Source: Phycisphaerae bacterium (lineage in GTDB: Bacteria > Planctomycetota > Phycisphaerae > UBA1845). Taken from it: a DNA stretch of 62,689 nucleotides. The stretch spans positions 1-62,689 of the forward strand of contig JAJDDW010000070.1 in assembly GCA_029260115.1 (NCBI GenBank), written 5' to 3'. The translations under genes were made by a program, and so were the position numbers. The notes beneath the pieces are model-generated. The model saw nothing but the letters and a program-made list of their open reading frames with translations, did not search any database and was not told the DNA's origin. Positions 33,304 through 43,079 of the stretch are shown piece by piece. Position 1 is the stretch's first letter; each line of letters opens with the position of its first letter.

Positions 33304-34524
33304 ATGAATGATACAACGCCTTCCGCTTCTTTGGAATTACTTATTCGCGGCACGGACACTGTCTACTCAGCTGAGGAGCTGGCCCAGCGATTGGGAAAGA
33401 AGAAGCCGCTTCGCGTTAAGCTTGGCATGGACCCAACGGCCCCTGATCTTACGCTTGGTCATGCTGTGGTGTTGCGAAAATTGCGGCAGTTTCAGGATTG
33501 CGGACACAAGGCCGTGCTAATTATTGGCGACTATACCGCGATGATTGGCGACCCGACGGGCCGAACTAAATCTCGACCGATTCTCACCGAAGATGAAGTT
33601 GATGCCAACGCCAAGACATATCTAGCCCAAGCCGGAAAAATTATTGACATGGACGACAGTAAGCTAGAGGTGCGTCGCAACAGTGAATGGTTAAGACCAT
33701 TGCAACTTAAAGATATTTTAGCACTCATGGCCCAGATGACAGTGGCCCGCATGTTAGAGCGAGATACATTTGCTAAGCGACAAGCTGAGGGCAAAGAGAT
33801 ACATATGCACGAGTTGCTGTATCCGCTCATGCAGGCCTATGACAGTGTCATGATCGAGTCAGATGTGGAACTGGGGGGCACAGACCAGACGTTTAATAAC
33901 TTGTGTGGGCGTGATTTGCAGCGCAACGCAGGTCAGCCGCCGCAGATTGTCATGGTCATGCCGATACTGGTGGGGACTGACGGCGTACAAAAGATGAGCA
34001 AATCGCTGGGGAATTATATTGGCATCGCTGATTCGCCTACTGATATGTTCGGCAAGACTATGCGTATTTCTGATGAGCTGATGAGCAACTACTTTGGATT
34101 GCTTACTGACCTAGCAGATGATGAAGTCGCTACTTTGGTAGATGTGAGCAAAAGTAATCCGCGTGAAAGCAAGGAGCGGTTAGCCAAGGAGATTATCCGG
34201 CAATACCACTCGGCGGAGGCTGCGGATAAGGCCGCGGAAGAGTTTAGCCGGGTACATGGCGGGGGTGGTCAAGGTCTGCCTGATGATATTGAGGATTGGC
34301 AGGTGCCGGCGGACCTATTGGGCGATGGCGGTGCTACGCCCATAGACATACTGATCTCATGCGGTTTTGAAAAAACGCGCGGCGGGGCCCGACGCATTGT
34401 TTGGGAACGCGGTATTCGGTTGAATGGTGAGGTCATTGAAGAAGCGACTCAGCCTATCGCAATTAATAATGGTGATGTGTTGCAGCGCGGAAAGCGTCGC
34501 TTCATTCGGCTGGTCATTTCGTAG
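33304..34524 (+). CDS. tyrS: Tyrosine--tRNA ligase
   Basis: 406 residues, class I synthetase that charges tRNA-Tyr. The KMSKS loop is exact at residues 230-234 (VQKMSKSLGNY), with LGMDPTAPD, LIIGDYTAMIGDPTGR and GGTDQTFNNLCGRDLQ in the catalytic core. A C-terminal S4-like RNA-binding domain spans about 340-406 (TRGGARRIVWERGIRLNGE). Length and motifs fit the TyrZ-like bacterial branch. The HIGH motif reads T50-L-G-H53, with Thr in place of the first His. GAGGGGG lies 10 bases before the ATG. It closely follows ymdB. Confidence 0.96.
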   Translation: MNDTTPSASLELLIRGTDTVYSAEELAQRLGKKKPLRVKLGMDPTAPDLTLGHAVVLRKLRQFQDCGHKAVLIIGDYTAMIGDPTGRTKSRPILTEDEVDANAKTYLAQAGKIIDMDDSKLEVRRNSEWLRPLQLKDILALMAQMTVARMLERDTFAKRQAEGKEIHMHELLYPLMQAYDSVMIESDVELGGTDQTFNNLCGRDLQRNAGQPPQIVMVMPILVGTDGVQKMSKSLGNYIGIADSPTDMFGKTMRISDELMSNYFGLLTDLADDEVATLVDVSKSNPRESKERLAKEIIRQYHSAEAADKAAEEFSRVHGGGGQGLPDDIEDWQVPADLLGDGGATPIDILISCGFEKTRGGARRIVWERGIRLNGEVIEEATQPIAINNGDVLQRGKRRFIRLVIS

Positions 34525-34566
34525 TCGCACATCGTCGCAAAGCGCGACTGATTATCTGGTTTACTC

Positions 34567-35154
34567 ATGAAATTACCTAGGGTCCATCAGCCTGATCGAT
34601 ACCCCGGCTTGTACGTTTTCGATTTTGGTGAGTATGCGAATGTAGGCTATACTGCTAGCGAGATTGCGATGCTACTTGCACACGCAGATTATTGTGATGG
34701 TCAGGCTTATGAGATTTGCCGTGTTGATGAAGATGGATCACTTTACCTGCAGGGCGCTACAACTTTCGCCAGTCAAGCCGAGGAAGCCATGGCCTTTCTG
34801 CGGAGCGATTCAGAGAAAGCCCAGTTAGACTATCAATCCATAGTTTCAAAAGCAGAAAGTGAGCCGTTGCCGTGTCGTGCAGAGTTAGTATTGACCCGTG
34901 TATACGACTATCAGCTATCGCATGTGACAGCCATAATTTATAAGGCTGTAGACGCGGTTATGGTGTCGCGCTGGCTAGTCCGGACGGGTTTTGGCGGTGG
35001 TGATGAGGTGGTTTGCGGTGCGGACGTTCGAGCCCAAGTTATGTCAGCGCAGCATATTCGGATTGCGTCTCGTACACTTCCGGTGATATCGAGCTATTTG
35101 GATCGCGGTATTGCAGGATTAATTGAATGCATCGATCAACCCCTCCAACGATAA
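34567..35154 (+). CDS. Conserved-looking hypothetical protein
   Basis: 195 residues, soluble, no signal peptide or membrane segment. The N-terminal half reads like an alpha/beta domain (GLYVFDFGEYANVGYTASEIAMLL, then YEICRVDEDGSLYLQG). The C-terminal half has alternating strands and helices with RAELVLTRVYDYQ and GFGGGDEVVCGADVRAQVM. I do not recognise the family. It begins 42 bases after tyrS on the same strand and may be cotranscribed. No catalytic motif is evident. Confidence 0.62.
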   Translation: MKLPRVHQPDRYPGLYVFDFGEYANVGYTASEIAMLLAHADYCDGQAYEICRVDEDGSLYLQGATTFASQAEEAMAFLRSDSEKAQLDYQSIVSKAESEPLPCRAELVLTRVYDYQLSHVTAIIYKAVDAVMVSRWLVRTGFGGGDEVVCGADVRAQVMSAQHIRIASRTLPVISSYLDRGIAGLIECIDQPLQR

Positions 35155-35210
35155 CGGTTTGAAGCTTGGCAACTAGGCCTATGAACTGCGGGCGAATATG
35201 GGATCAAATC

Positions 35211-35318
35211 CCTCGTCATTCACGCGCAGGCGGGAACCCTGAAACAACACTTAGCGCAACGATCATCGGCCTGTCTGCAACTGAGGACCGGGTACCCGCC
35301 TGCGCGGGTATGACGGAG
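35211..35318. repeat. Inverted-repeat element with CGCGCAGGCGGG ends
   Basis: Left arm CCTCGTCATTCACGCGCAGG, right arm GGGTACCCGCCTGCGCGGGT then ATGACGGAGG, which is nearly its reverse complement over about 30 bases; the spacer is about 46 bases. A single arm of the same family occurs at 62174. This is a small palindromic MITE-like repeat between the hypothetical gene and flagellin. Confidence 0.85.
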
Positions 35319-35372
35319 GCCCAGGCTGTCAATGTTCTAAGGATGCAACATCACTTTGGCTCTAGCAATTGT

Positions 35373-36173
35373 CTATTTGCTGATAAGATCAAGTACGCTT
35401 TTCCCTTGTTGTTGCGCGATTTTTAGCAGGTTGATACCGTATTCGGTAAGAATTTGATAGCGGGTGAGGTTGCTGGTTTCGACCGCGAAATCGGCATCTG
35501 CAATTCGGCTACGACTTTCGGTAAGGTTTTCGTAGGCAACTTTTCCGCTGTTGATCCGTGGCGCGATGTCGTATTTCTGGTATGCACCGATGGTGCCTCG
35601 GGCTGAAGAAATGCCGTCGATGGCAGTGTTTAATGCCGTCTGATCCGCGTCGAGATTACCGCTGGATAATGAATTTGCCCCGCCAGAAGCGATAGCCGCC
35701 ACCGATGCGGAGGCTTGATTGATGGCATCGGTGACATCCGTATTGCCTGTGCCGGGTAGTGAAACGCCGTCGAGCGACGTGATGGCGTCACCCGAAAAAC
35801 GTTGGATGCTAGCCACGATACTATCTACCTGTGTTTGGTTCGCGGCGATTTCATCGGAACTCAATGCGCCTGTATTGGCGCTGGCCACGACCAACCCTTG
35901 TAATTCACCATATAAAGATGACAATTGAGATATTTGGCCATCGGAGATATTGGCATTGGAATATTGTCGTTGATAGCCCTTCGACTCCGCCTCCAAAGTC
36001 CGAATAGCGGCCGCGAGCCTTTCGGAGGAGATCAAGCCGGCAGGATCGTCCTTGCCAGAGTTGATCCGACTTCCGGTAGACAGGCGGGTGAGGGCCGTGT
36101 TCAATCCCTTCTGGCTATTCCCCAGGTGTCGTTGAGCCATGAGGCTCGCTACATTGGTCACGGGCGTTATCAT
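35373..36173 (-). CDS. fliC: Flagellin
   Basis: 266 residues, the filament subunit. The N-terminal D0/D1 is well conserved: MITPVTNVASLMAQRHLG, LTRLSTGSRINSGKDDPAGL and the long helix after it. The C-terminal D1/D0 has NLTESRSRIADADFAVETSN and LLKIAQQQGKSVLDLI. The central variable domain is short (about 100 residues), so the filament surface is minimal. The ATG at 36173 matches the family start; the frame runs 86 codons further upstream without similarity. No Shine-Dalgarno sequence is seen. No other flagellar gene, chaperone FliS or CsrA lies nearby, so it is a solitary flagellin locus. Confidence 0.94.
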   Translation of the reverse strand: MITPVTNVASLMAQRHLGNSQKGLNTALTRLSTGSRINSGKDDPAGLISSERLAAAIRTLEAESKGYQRQYSNANISDGQISQLSSLYGELQGLVVASANTGALSSDEIAANQTQVDSIVASIQRFSGDAITSLDGVSLPGTGNTDVTDAINQASASVAAIASGGANSLSSGNLDADQTALNTAIDGISSARGTIGAYQKYDIAPRINSGKVAYENLTESRSRIADADFAVETSNLTRYQILTEYGINLLKIAQQQGKSVLDLISK

Positions 36174-36563
36174 GTGTGAAGAATCAGATATCAATGTTCG
36201 TCGGGCAAGATGAAAGATGGGGAAAGTACTGCGGTGCGGTAACAATCTAGCTGGGAGCCTGAATTGGCTGTTCGCGGGGTGAATAATTTGGTCGCAGGCA
36301 GACAGTCCCAATATTTTTGCAAATTCTTGACAGGACGAAGTCGCGCGGATCGTCCGTATATTTTCGGCTGATCGCAGGCGGCGGTATATAGTACCACGCT
36401 TTAAAGTTGTTACAGGTTTGTTTTGTTTCATTTCTTGACATTAACATACTAGGTGATAAGTTTCTTGGCTCGGGATGTTTTTTGTATGTGTCCGTCTCTG
36501 CTTGACTTAAGAAGTTTTGGTTTAGAGGTGGTTTGGCGGAGATAGATCGGGGCGAAAACAACG

Positions 36564-37508
36564 ATGATTCGTGTAAGCCAGCTGACTAAACGTTATGGTG
36601 CCGTACTTGCGGTTGATAATATTTCGTTTGAAATCGAGAAGGGCGGCATTGTCGGCATTCTTGGTCCAAACGGCGCGGGCAAGACTTCAACCATTCGCAT
36701 TTTGACGTGCTACCATCCTGCGACCAGCGGTTCCGTTCATATTGCTGGTTTGGATGTGTTCAAGGAATCTATCGAGGTGCGTAGGCGGATTGGCTATCTT
36801 CCTGAGTCGACGCCGCTTTATCCTGAGATGCGTGTGCGAGAGTATTTGCAATTTCGCGGCAAGTTGCGGGGGCTGACTTTCAGTGAGCGGGCCGCTGCGA
36901 TCAAACGTGCGTCTGAAAGGTGTTGGTTGGGTGAGTTTATCAATCGGCCTATCGGCCAACTGTCCAAGGGCATGAAGCAGCGTGTGGGTTTAGCCGACGC
37001 CATTATGCACAACCCGGACGTGCTCATTCTCGATGAGCCTACGGTGGGTCTGGACCCGACGCAGATTCGCGAAACAAGAAATCTTATCGAGGAGCTAGGG
37101 CAAGAGCACACGGTCTTGTTGAGTTCTCATATTCTTCATGAAGTAGAACAGGTTTGCACGCGTACCATTATTATTGCTGGCGGGCAGATTGTCGCGAGTG
37201 GCTCACCAAAAGAGTTGCGTGACAAGTTTAGCGGTCAGGGGAAAATCGTGGCTGAGGTGCAAGCCCCGAAAGACGATGTGGAAAAAAGCGTTCGGGCGAT
37301 AAGCGGCGTGCATGACGTGGAAGTTTCTTCAGATAATGGCTGGGTGAAAGTCTCGATCGATTCTCAGCCCGAAACCGATGTCCGCGAAGATATTTTCAAA
37401 CTGGCGTCAGCTAAAGGGTGGTCTCTGAGGGAGATACGGCGCGACGGGGCGACGCTGGAAGATTTCTTTATCAAAGTAACCGCCCAGCAGCGATTGAAAA
37501 GTGTCTAA
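36564..37508 (+). CDS. ABC transporter ATP-binding protein (GldA-like)
   Basis: 314 residues. Walker A GPNGAGKTST, the Q-loop region YLPESTPLY, signature LSKGMKQRVGLA, Walker B VLILDEPTVGLD and the H-loop SSHILHEVEQ are all intact. A C-terminal domain of about 80 residues (KIVAEVQAPKDDV onward) is typical of ABC-2 exporters that also include GldA and NosF/CcmA-like ATPases. With the next three genes it forms an ABC-2 membrane complex of the gliding-associated Gld type; the transported substrate is unknown. Confidence 0.93.
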   Translation: MIRVSQLTKRYGAVLAVDNISFEIEKGGIVGILGPNGAGKTSTIRILTCYHPATSGSVHIAGLDVFKESIEVRRRIGYLPESTPLYPEMRVREYLQFRGKLRGLTFSERAAAIKRASERCWLGEFINRPIGQLSKGMKQRVGLADAIMHNPDVLILDEPTVGLDPTQIRETRNLIEELGQEHTVLLSSHILHEVEQVCTRTIIIAGGQIVASGSPKELRDKFSGQGKIVAEVQAPKDDVEKSVRAISGVHDVEVSSDNGWVKVSIDSQPETDVREDIFKLASAKGWSLREIRRDGATLEDFFIKVTAQQRLKSV

Positions 37509-37578
37509 TTTTTCTATCGATGGTATGGGCGACAGGTTTCTTGACGTTTGAGTTAGGTATTAGTAGAGGGCATCACCG

Positions 37579-38298
37579 ATGCAAAATATAGCGACGATGG
37601 CCCGGCGTGAACTGGGGGCGTTTTTTCTTTCGCCCATCGCATACGCCGTGAATGCCATCTTTTTATTCACGATAGGTTTAGCCTTCGCTTTGGGCACGTT
37701 TAAGTCTGGCGCAGAGGCTTCGCTTCGCGATACGTTGGATTTCTGGATGATATTAATTCTGGTGTTTGTTCTCCCCATGCTATGCATGAGGCTAATGAGC
37801 GAGGAATTTCGTAGTGGCACGATCGAAACATTAATGACCGCGCCGGTCACCGAGTCCGAAGTCATATTCGGAAAGTTTTTCGGTGCGTTGGGCTTTTATT
37901 TCGTCCTACTCGCCACGGTGCTGGTGTTTCCAATCATCCTGGCGTCCTTTGGCCCCATCGATTTGAAGCTGTTGTTGTGCCACTATATTGGCATGATTTT
38001 AGTAGGGGCGCTATATATAGCCGTGAGCTTGTTTTTTAGTACGCTCACCAGGCATCAAGTGATCGCCGTATTGTTTAGTTTCGCCTTGCTCGCGTTAATG
38101 ACGTTTGCTTCTCATGCTTTAGCTACCCAGCTAGAAGGCTGGCCTCGCGTAGTGTTGCAGCAGATTTCCATCCGAACGCATTACCATGACTTTGTGCGAG
38201 GTATGCTCGATATGAATCATTGCGTTTTCTTTATTACGACGACAGGCTTCTTTTTGTTTCTTAGCGTGAAGCTGTTGGAGGTGAGGCGATGGCAGTAG
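37579..38298 (+). CDS. ABC-2 type permease (GldF-like)
   Basis: 239 residues with six transmembrane helices (about 17-37, 55-73, 103-130, 138-158, 165-186 and 213-232), the normal form of an ABC-2 permease. MARRELGAFFLSPIAYAV and LMSEEFRSGTIETLMTAPV are typical of the GldF/CcmB-like group. GAGGG lies eight bases before the ATG. It overlaps the next gene by 10 bases, so the two are translationally coupled. Confidence 0.9.
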   Translation: MQNIATMARRELGAFFLSPIAYAVNAIFLFTIGLAFALGTFKSGAEASLRDTLDFWMILILVFVLPMLCMRLMSEEFRSGTIETLMTAPVTESEVIFGKFFGALGFYFVLLATVLVFPIILASFGPIDLKLLLCHYIGMILVGALYIAVSLFFSTLTRHQVIAVLFSFALLALMTFASHALATQLEGWPRVVLQQISIRTHYHDFVRGMLDMNHCVFFITTTGFFLFLSVKLLEVRRWQ

Positions 38299-40445
38299 AT
38301 CAACCCCAATCGTCATCGGCTACGGGTCGTCGATTTAAGGTCGGCAGTAACGTCGTAATTTCGGTCGCGTTAGTAGCCGGTATTGTCGTGGTCATGCAGA
38401 TGCTGTTTTTTTCTACGACACTGCGTATGGATATGTCTACATCAGGCGTGAATAGCCTGAGCGAGGGCAGCGAGAAGTTATTGAAAGGTTTAACCTCTAA
38501 CGTCAGATTGACATCGCTTTATTTTGAGACGGAGTTAGAGGAAGAGGACCAACCCCGTTACCGTCGGGCCGTCCAAGATTTAATTGAAATTTACCAGGCG
38601 TCTAATCGCGGGAAGATCGTGGCGGAGTGGATTAATCCGATTAAGGATCAGGAGAAGGTTCGCAAGTTAATCGAACGCCTGCGCGACAAAAGCGAGTTCA
38701 AAGCTACGATCGAAAAGTATAACGAACGCATCGATAAATTTAAGCGTGACATTTTACCCCAACTGGTGACTTTGGTTCAAGATGAAGCGAATCGCATTCA
38801 GGCGACCCAAGTCGGCTTGGCTGCGGGGGCGACAGCGACTGACTCACAGCAGATTCTTCGCCGCGTCGCATCTTTTTTCCAGCAGTTGCAACAAGAGCTC
38901 GAAGCTACCGGGCAGCGCATCGACGTGGCAACCTCGGCCGATAGTCCGCTGCTCGCTTCCGTAAAGCTTGAGTTGGAAAATTTATATACTTCACTGAGCA
39001 AAAGCTTGAAGGATGTAGCTGGCTTCGCGGCTGGTCAAAGCGCAGCACTTACCTCGCTAACGCCAGAAGAGTCAGAAATTTTATTGGGTGCGGGCAACCG
39101 ATACGCCGCTATCGTCGCCAGCCTAGAGGCTGAGCAATCTGCGATGGAGGCGCTTGAACCGCTGGAGATTGACGCATTATTGCGAAAGCTGGTGCCCACG
39201 AGTAATTCGTTAGTGATCGAAACAGATGATGAGGCCTTGGTGTTGGATTTCGGAGACATTTGGCCTTCGATGAATCCGCAACTGGGCGCGAAGGCTCGGT
39301 TTCAGGAGCGGGCGTTCAAAGGTGAACAGGAACTAACCGCCGCGATTGTTCGTGCGACCAACAAAGAGCAGACAGCCATTGTTTTTGTTCGCTTCGGCGG
39401 CCCGCCGTTGTTGGTTGGTGGCATGATGCGCGGGCAGCCTGGTGCGCCTTATGCTCAAATGAAGGAACATCTGGAAGACATCAACTTCGCGGTGAGCGAG
39501 TGGGATGTTAAGGCTAGTAAGACGCCGCCCACGATCGATCCCTCGCCGACGCGAACGATCTATGTGGTTTTCAAACCGACGCCCCCTCAGCAGGGGCAGT
39601 TCGGTCAGCCTAGTCAAGAACCACCGTTTGGCGATCCGGAAAAGCAAGCGGTACTCGGCGCCATTGGCGATAACGGGCGAGCGCTGTTCGTCACGGGTTG
39701 GGCGCCTGGACCTTTTGGTCCGGTCCCTTCAACATATGAGTATAACGATTATCTCAATGAAACGTGGGGCGTAAGTGTTGATACGTCTTCGCTCATAATC
39801 GAAACGACTAGCATTGCGCCAGGTCGCTATGCGGTGACACGACAAGACTTTAATGCCATGTCCGATCTTGACGTCCACGAGCATGCGATCATGAGCGGGG
39901 CGTCTGCAAGAAATTTGACTTTACCGTCGTGTGCTCCGTTGGAAGTTTCAGCGTCTCTGCCAGAGGGCGTTACCATCGACAAGCTTATCACTCAGCCGGC
40001 CCGTGATGGCGTTTGGGGTATCAAGAACATTCAGGCTTACGCGGATCAAATGCGCGATCAGGAGTTCTTGAGCAAAGTGGATACTGATCTAGAAGGGCCT
40101 TTTGATTTAGCGGTTTGTGGGGTGAATGGCGAAGCGAAAGTTGTGATTGTTAGTGCCATCCATTTTGCACTCGATAGCGTAGCTTTCGCCCGACAAATGA
40201 GTCTTGGCCCTCAGGGTTTTGTGCTTCGGTCAGTGAATCCTGGCAACGTGTCATTGTTTGTGAACGCCATGCATTGGCTAAACGATAACGAAGAGTATAT
40301 GTCGCTGGGACAACCGATCGAGTCGGGCGTATTGCAAATAGCCAGTAAATCGACGGAAACGATGGTGCAGGTGCTGACCATCTTCGTTTGGCCTTTTATG
40401 GTCCTGTGTTGTGGCGGTGTGGTTTGGTGGGTACGACGTAGGTAA
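38289..40445 (+). CDS. GldG-like ABC-transporter auxiliary protein
   Basis: 718 residues. One N-terminal membrane helix (about 17-38) is followed by a large extracytoplasmic domain with DUF7088/GldG-type features (LRMDMSTSGVNSLSEGSEKLLKGL, then LYFETELEEEDQPRYRRAV). A helical insert rich in Glu, Gln and Ala (about 120-290) comes next. The second half resembles the GldG/IFT52-like Rossmann fold (LEDINFAVSEWDVK, LFVTGWAPGPFG). A C-terminal membrane helix sits at about 694-715. It should form the periplasmic part of the GldAFG complex. The helical insert is longer than I expect for GldG. Confidence 0.84.
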   Translation: MAVDQPQSSSATGRRFKVGSNVVISVALVAGIVVVMQMLFFSTTLRMDMSTSGVNSLSEGSEKLLKGLTSNVRLTSLYFETELEEEDQPRYRRAVQDLIEIYQASNRGKIVAEWINPIKDQEKVRKLIERLRDKSEFKATIEKYNERIDKFKRDILPQLVTLVQDEANRIQATQVGLAAGATATDSQQILRRVASFFQQLQQELEATGQRIDVATSADSPLLASVKLELENLYTSLSKSLKDVAGFAAGQSAALTSLTPEESEILLGAGNRYAAIVASLEAEQSAMEALEPLEIDALLRKLVPTSNSLVIETDDEALVLDFGDIWPSMNPQLGAKARFQERAFKGEQELTAAIVRATNKEQTAIVFVRFGGPPLLVGGMMRGQPGAPYAQMKEHLEDINFAVSEWDVKASKTPPTIDPSPTRTIYVVFKPTPPQQGQFGQPSQEPPFGDPEKQAVLGAIGDNGRALFVTGWAPGPFGPVPSTYEYNDYLNETWGVSVDTSSLIIETTSIAPGRYAVTRQDFNAMSDLDVHEHAIMSGASARNLTLPSCAPLEVSASLPEGVTIDKLITQPARDGVWGIKNIQAYADQMRDQEFLSKVDTDLEGPFDLAVCGVNGEAKVVIVSAIHFALDSVAFARQMSLGPQGFVLRSVNPGNVSLFVNAMHWLNDNEEYMSLGQPIESGVLQIASKSTETMVQVLTIFVWPFMVLCCGGVVWWVRRR

Positions 40446-40451
40446 AGTAAC

Positions 40452-42776
40452 ATGAACGTCAAAACAACATTACTTCTTGCTGTATCATTTGCAATCTTGG
40501 GCATCGCGTATCTATGGCGGCCTCAGCCTCAGCTTGCGCCATCTGGTGATTCTTCATCGCCTTCGCGCGCGGAAGCGTCTGTCGTTACGCGGGATTTGTT
40601 TGATCCTGCATTAGGTGAGGTGGTAAAGCTAGTCGTCACACGGTCAGGTCAAAGTGATTGGGTATTTGAAAAACAGGTCGATGAGGGCAATGCCAAGCTG
40701 TATAGTTGGAAGATGACCGCGCCGCAGGACTTGGCCGTTGATAAGTACCAGATAGATCGCATTGAAAAAGCGTTAAGCCAGCTGCAATACGATGTTAGTT
40801 TTAAGCCAGGAAGTGACGGCGGCATGACAGCGGACGAGGCCGGTTTGGGGTCGACCGCCTTGGTGATTGCGCTGACTGACGATCAAGGTCGCACGGAAAC
40901 TGTGGAGATCGGTAAGCCCGAATCTGATGATACCCATTATTTACGCTTAGTAGGCCAAGACGAAATTGTGGTGGGTAAAACATCGCTCAGAGACTTGGTT
41001 AAAAGGCGTCCGGTCGACTATCGTAGTACCCAACTCTGGACGATTAGCAACCAAGAAGTGACGCGCATCGAAATTACGGATCGCGCGTCTGCCGACCAGC
41101 CGATTCAATATGTTTTTACGCTTAACGGCGGGCAATGGATGATGCAACGTCCTGCGGTAGCTAAAGCGACGAAACGAGTTAATGATTTGGTCGCTGCCCT
41201 GGCCCGGCTTCGCGTCAAGAGATGGGTTGATGATGATCCGCAGGCGTTTATTGCTTATGGCGTTGGCAATGCGGCGTACACCGTCCGATTGACTGAAGAA
41301 AAACAAATTAGTTTGCCTGCTGATGCGCAAGCCGATGGCGCGGACAGTGCGGATTCTCCTGAAGCGAAAAAGGTAGAAGTAAAAACAACAGAATATGTAT
41401 TGCATCTTTCGCAGCAGTCTCCCATTGGTGAGGATTCGCTGGTATATGCTCGTACCAATCAAGGCTCCGCTGTCGGTACGGTTATGAAAAGCGTGGCTGA
41501 TAAGTGCGTCCCTGTGATGTCGCAGTGGCGCGATATGAATTTTACCGATGCCAATATTATGGCCGCGACGCGGGTAGAAATTAGCACACCGCAAGGGGCC
41601 GCGACGTTACTTCGCAATACCGATGCAGAGGGCTGGCGGTTTGATAGCGACGGTCAGGCTGAGGGCGATACCGTGTCGGAAATGTTGATGGCATTGAGTG
41701 AGCTTGAAGCTATATCTTATGTAGATGTAGCCGGTAACGATTCAGCTTCGTTTGGTTTTGATGCACCGCAGGCCCAAATTCTATTGACGATTCCTGGCTC
41801 AGATCAGCTAGAGCGTGTCACTATCGGATCATTTACGGATAGTCGAGCGAAGCGTTTAGTTTATGCCAAGCGCAACGAGTCCACGTCAGTGGCTAAGGTG
41901 AAAATTGCCGATGTTCAGAAGTTGTTGCGATCACCGCGAGCCTACCGTGATCGAACGATTTTTAGTATTGATAGCCAGCGCATGACTGGCTTGAAGATGA
42001 CTACGCGAACGGTTTACGCCGATCAGCCTATCGTATTCTCGTATGAAAAAAACTATGGGCAGTGGGCGATGACCATGCCTGCGAAGCGGTCGATTCGTCA
42101 AAGTCAGTTCACCAGCTTGTTGGACATTATCGGAAATTTGAAGGCTTTGGCGTTGGTTGCGGATGCTACGCAGCGCACCGCTTACGGACTGCAAACGCCT
42201 GCTATTCGTATGGAGATTACCTGTGCGTCGCCGGATGAATCGTTCACTTTGCTAATTAGCAATCATGACGGGCAATACTATGCCAAGCGTGAGGATGGAG
42301 AGGTGATCTATCAGGTAGCTGATGCGATCTATAAACAGGCGATGCTGGAATATCGCCTGGAGAAGGTATTCGATTTTTCAGAGGACGATGTGACTCAGTT
42401 TTCGATTTCGACCGGGGAGACGGTTCACGAATTTATTCGCGCGGGGGATCGGTGGACATATCGCTGGGAGCCTGATCTGCCGCTTGATGAGGCTAAGGTG
42501 AAAAATTTATTGCTCAAGGTCCGCGATTTACGGACGGAGCGCTTCGTGGCTCATGGCGTTACGGATTTAGCTGCTTATGGTTTGATTAAGGCTTCGAAGT
42601 TAGTGCAAGTGCAGTTGGGCGACGGTAAGTCCGTGACACTGTCAATCGCCGATGTGGCCTGCCAAGGCGATCCGGATAAAGGGCTGTTTGCGCGGATCGA
42701 CGACGGTGATGAAATCTTCCTCATCAAGCCGGCTGAGGCCGACCGCATGACAGTGTCGCTTGACGAATTAGAGTAG
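40452..42776 (+). CDS. DUF4340 domain protein
   Basis: 774 residues. A short N-terminal membrane helix (MNVKTTLLLAVSFAILGIAY) is followed by repeated DUF4340 modules of about 180 residues. Recurrent elements include EVVKLVVTRSGQSDWVFEK, LWTISNQEVTRIEITD, TIFSIDSQRMTGLKMTT and VFDFSEDDVTQFSIS, each followed by a W-x-hydrophobic strand and an AAYGL/ASFGFDAP motif. DUF4340 proteins commonly follow GldG in such operons and are thought to be envelope-associated, with no known activity. It starts six bases after the GldG-like gene, ending the operon. Confidence 0.86.
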   Translation: MNVKTTLLLAVSFAILGIAYLWRPQPQLAPSGDSSSPSRAEASVVTRDLFDPALGEVVKLVVTRSGQSDWVFEKQVDEGNAKLYSWKMTAPQDLAVDKYQIDRIEKALSQLQYDVSFKPGSDGGMTADEAGLGSTALVIALTDDQGRTETVEIGKPESDDTHYLRLVGQDEIVVGKTSLRDLVKRRPVDYRSTQLWTISNQEVTRIEITDRASADQPIQYVFTLNGGQWMMQRPAVAKATKRVNDLVAALARLRVKRWVDDDPQAFIAYGVGNAAYTVRLTEEKQISLPADAQADGADSADSPEAKKVEVKTTEYVLHLSQQSPIGEDSLVYARTNQGSAVGTVMKSVADKCVPVMSQWRDMNFTDANIMAATRVEISTPQGAATLLRNTDAEGWRFDSDGQAEGDTVSEMLMALSELEAISYVDVAGNDSASFGFDAPQAQILLTIPGSDQLERVTIGSFTDSRAKRLVYAKRNESTSVAKVKIADVQKLLRSPRAYRDRTIFSIDSQRMTGLKMTTRTVYADQPIVFSYEKNYGQWAMTMPAKRSIRQSQFTSLLDIIGNLKALALVADATQRTAYGLQTPAIRMEITCASPDESFTLLISNHDGQYYAKREDGEVIYQVADAIYKQAMLEYRLEKVFDFSEDDVTQFSISTGETVHEFIRAGDRWTYRWEPDLPLDEAKVKNLLLKVRDLRTERFVAHGVTDLAAYGLIKASKLVQVQLGDGKSVTLSIADVACQGDPDKGLFARIDDGDEIFLIKPAEADRMTVSLDELE

Positions 42777-43079
42777 TATTCGTCATAGAAAATGCGGACT
42801 TAGTGGATTACCCGTGTGTCGCGATATTAAAACTGTACTGTAAAATAGTCTGCATTACTTACAAATAGTCCGCTAATTACCTTGAAATCGGTGTTTCCTG
42901 CCTATTTTAACGAAATTATATTCATACTTGAATCTCACTATTTCAGTGACTATTATCGTGTGTCGCTGTACTGACGACACTGGCAGTGTGCATATATTTC
43001 ACACGCCTTATGATTACACTGTAATGGGAGCGAGCGTTGCATGGTGACGTTCAGGGCATAGATAGCGAGGGATATTGGC
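42777..43079. other. AT-rich regulatory gap upstream of the REC-XRE regulator
   Basis: About 300 bases with no gene. It holds a promoter candidate (42928-42956), a small palindrome just after it, and two AAATAGTC-x-GC direct repeats 20 bases apart (42843 and 42863). Confidence 0.6.
42928..42956 (+). promoter_or_regulatory. Candidate promoter of the REC-XRE regulator
   Basis: TTGAAT and TATTAT are spaced by 17 bases, matching the sigma-70 consensus at 5 of 6 and 5 of 6 positions. The predicted start is about 118 bases before the ATG, leaving a long leader. Confidence 0.5.
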
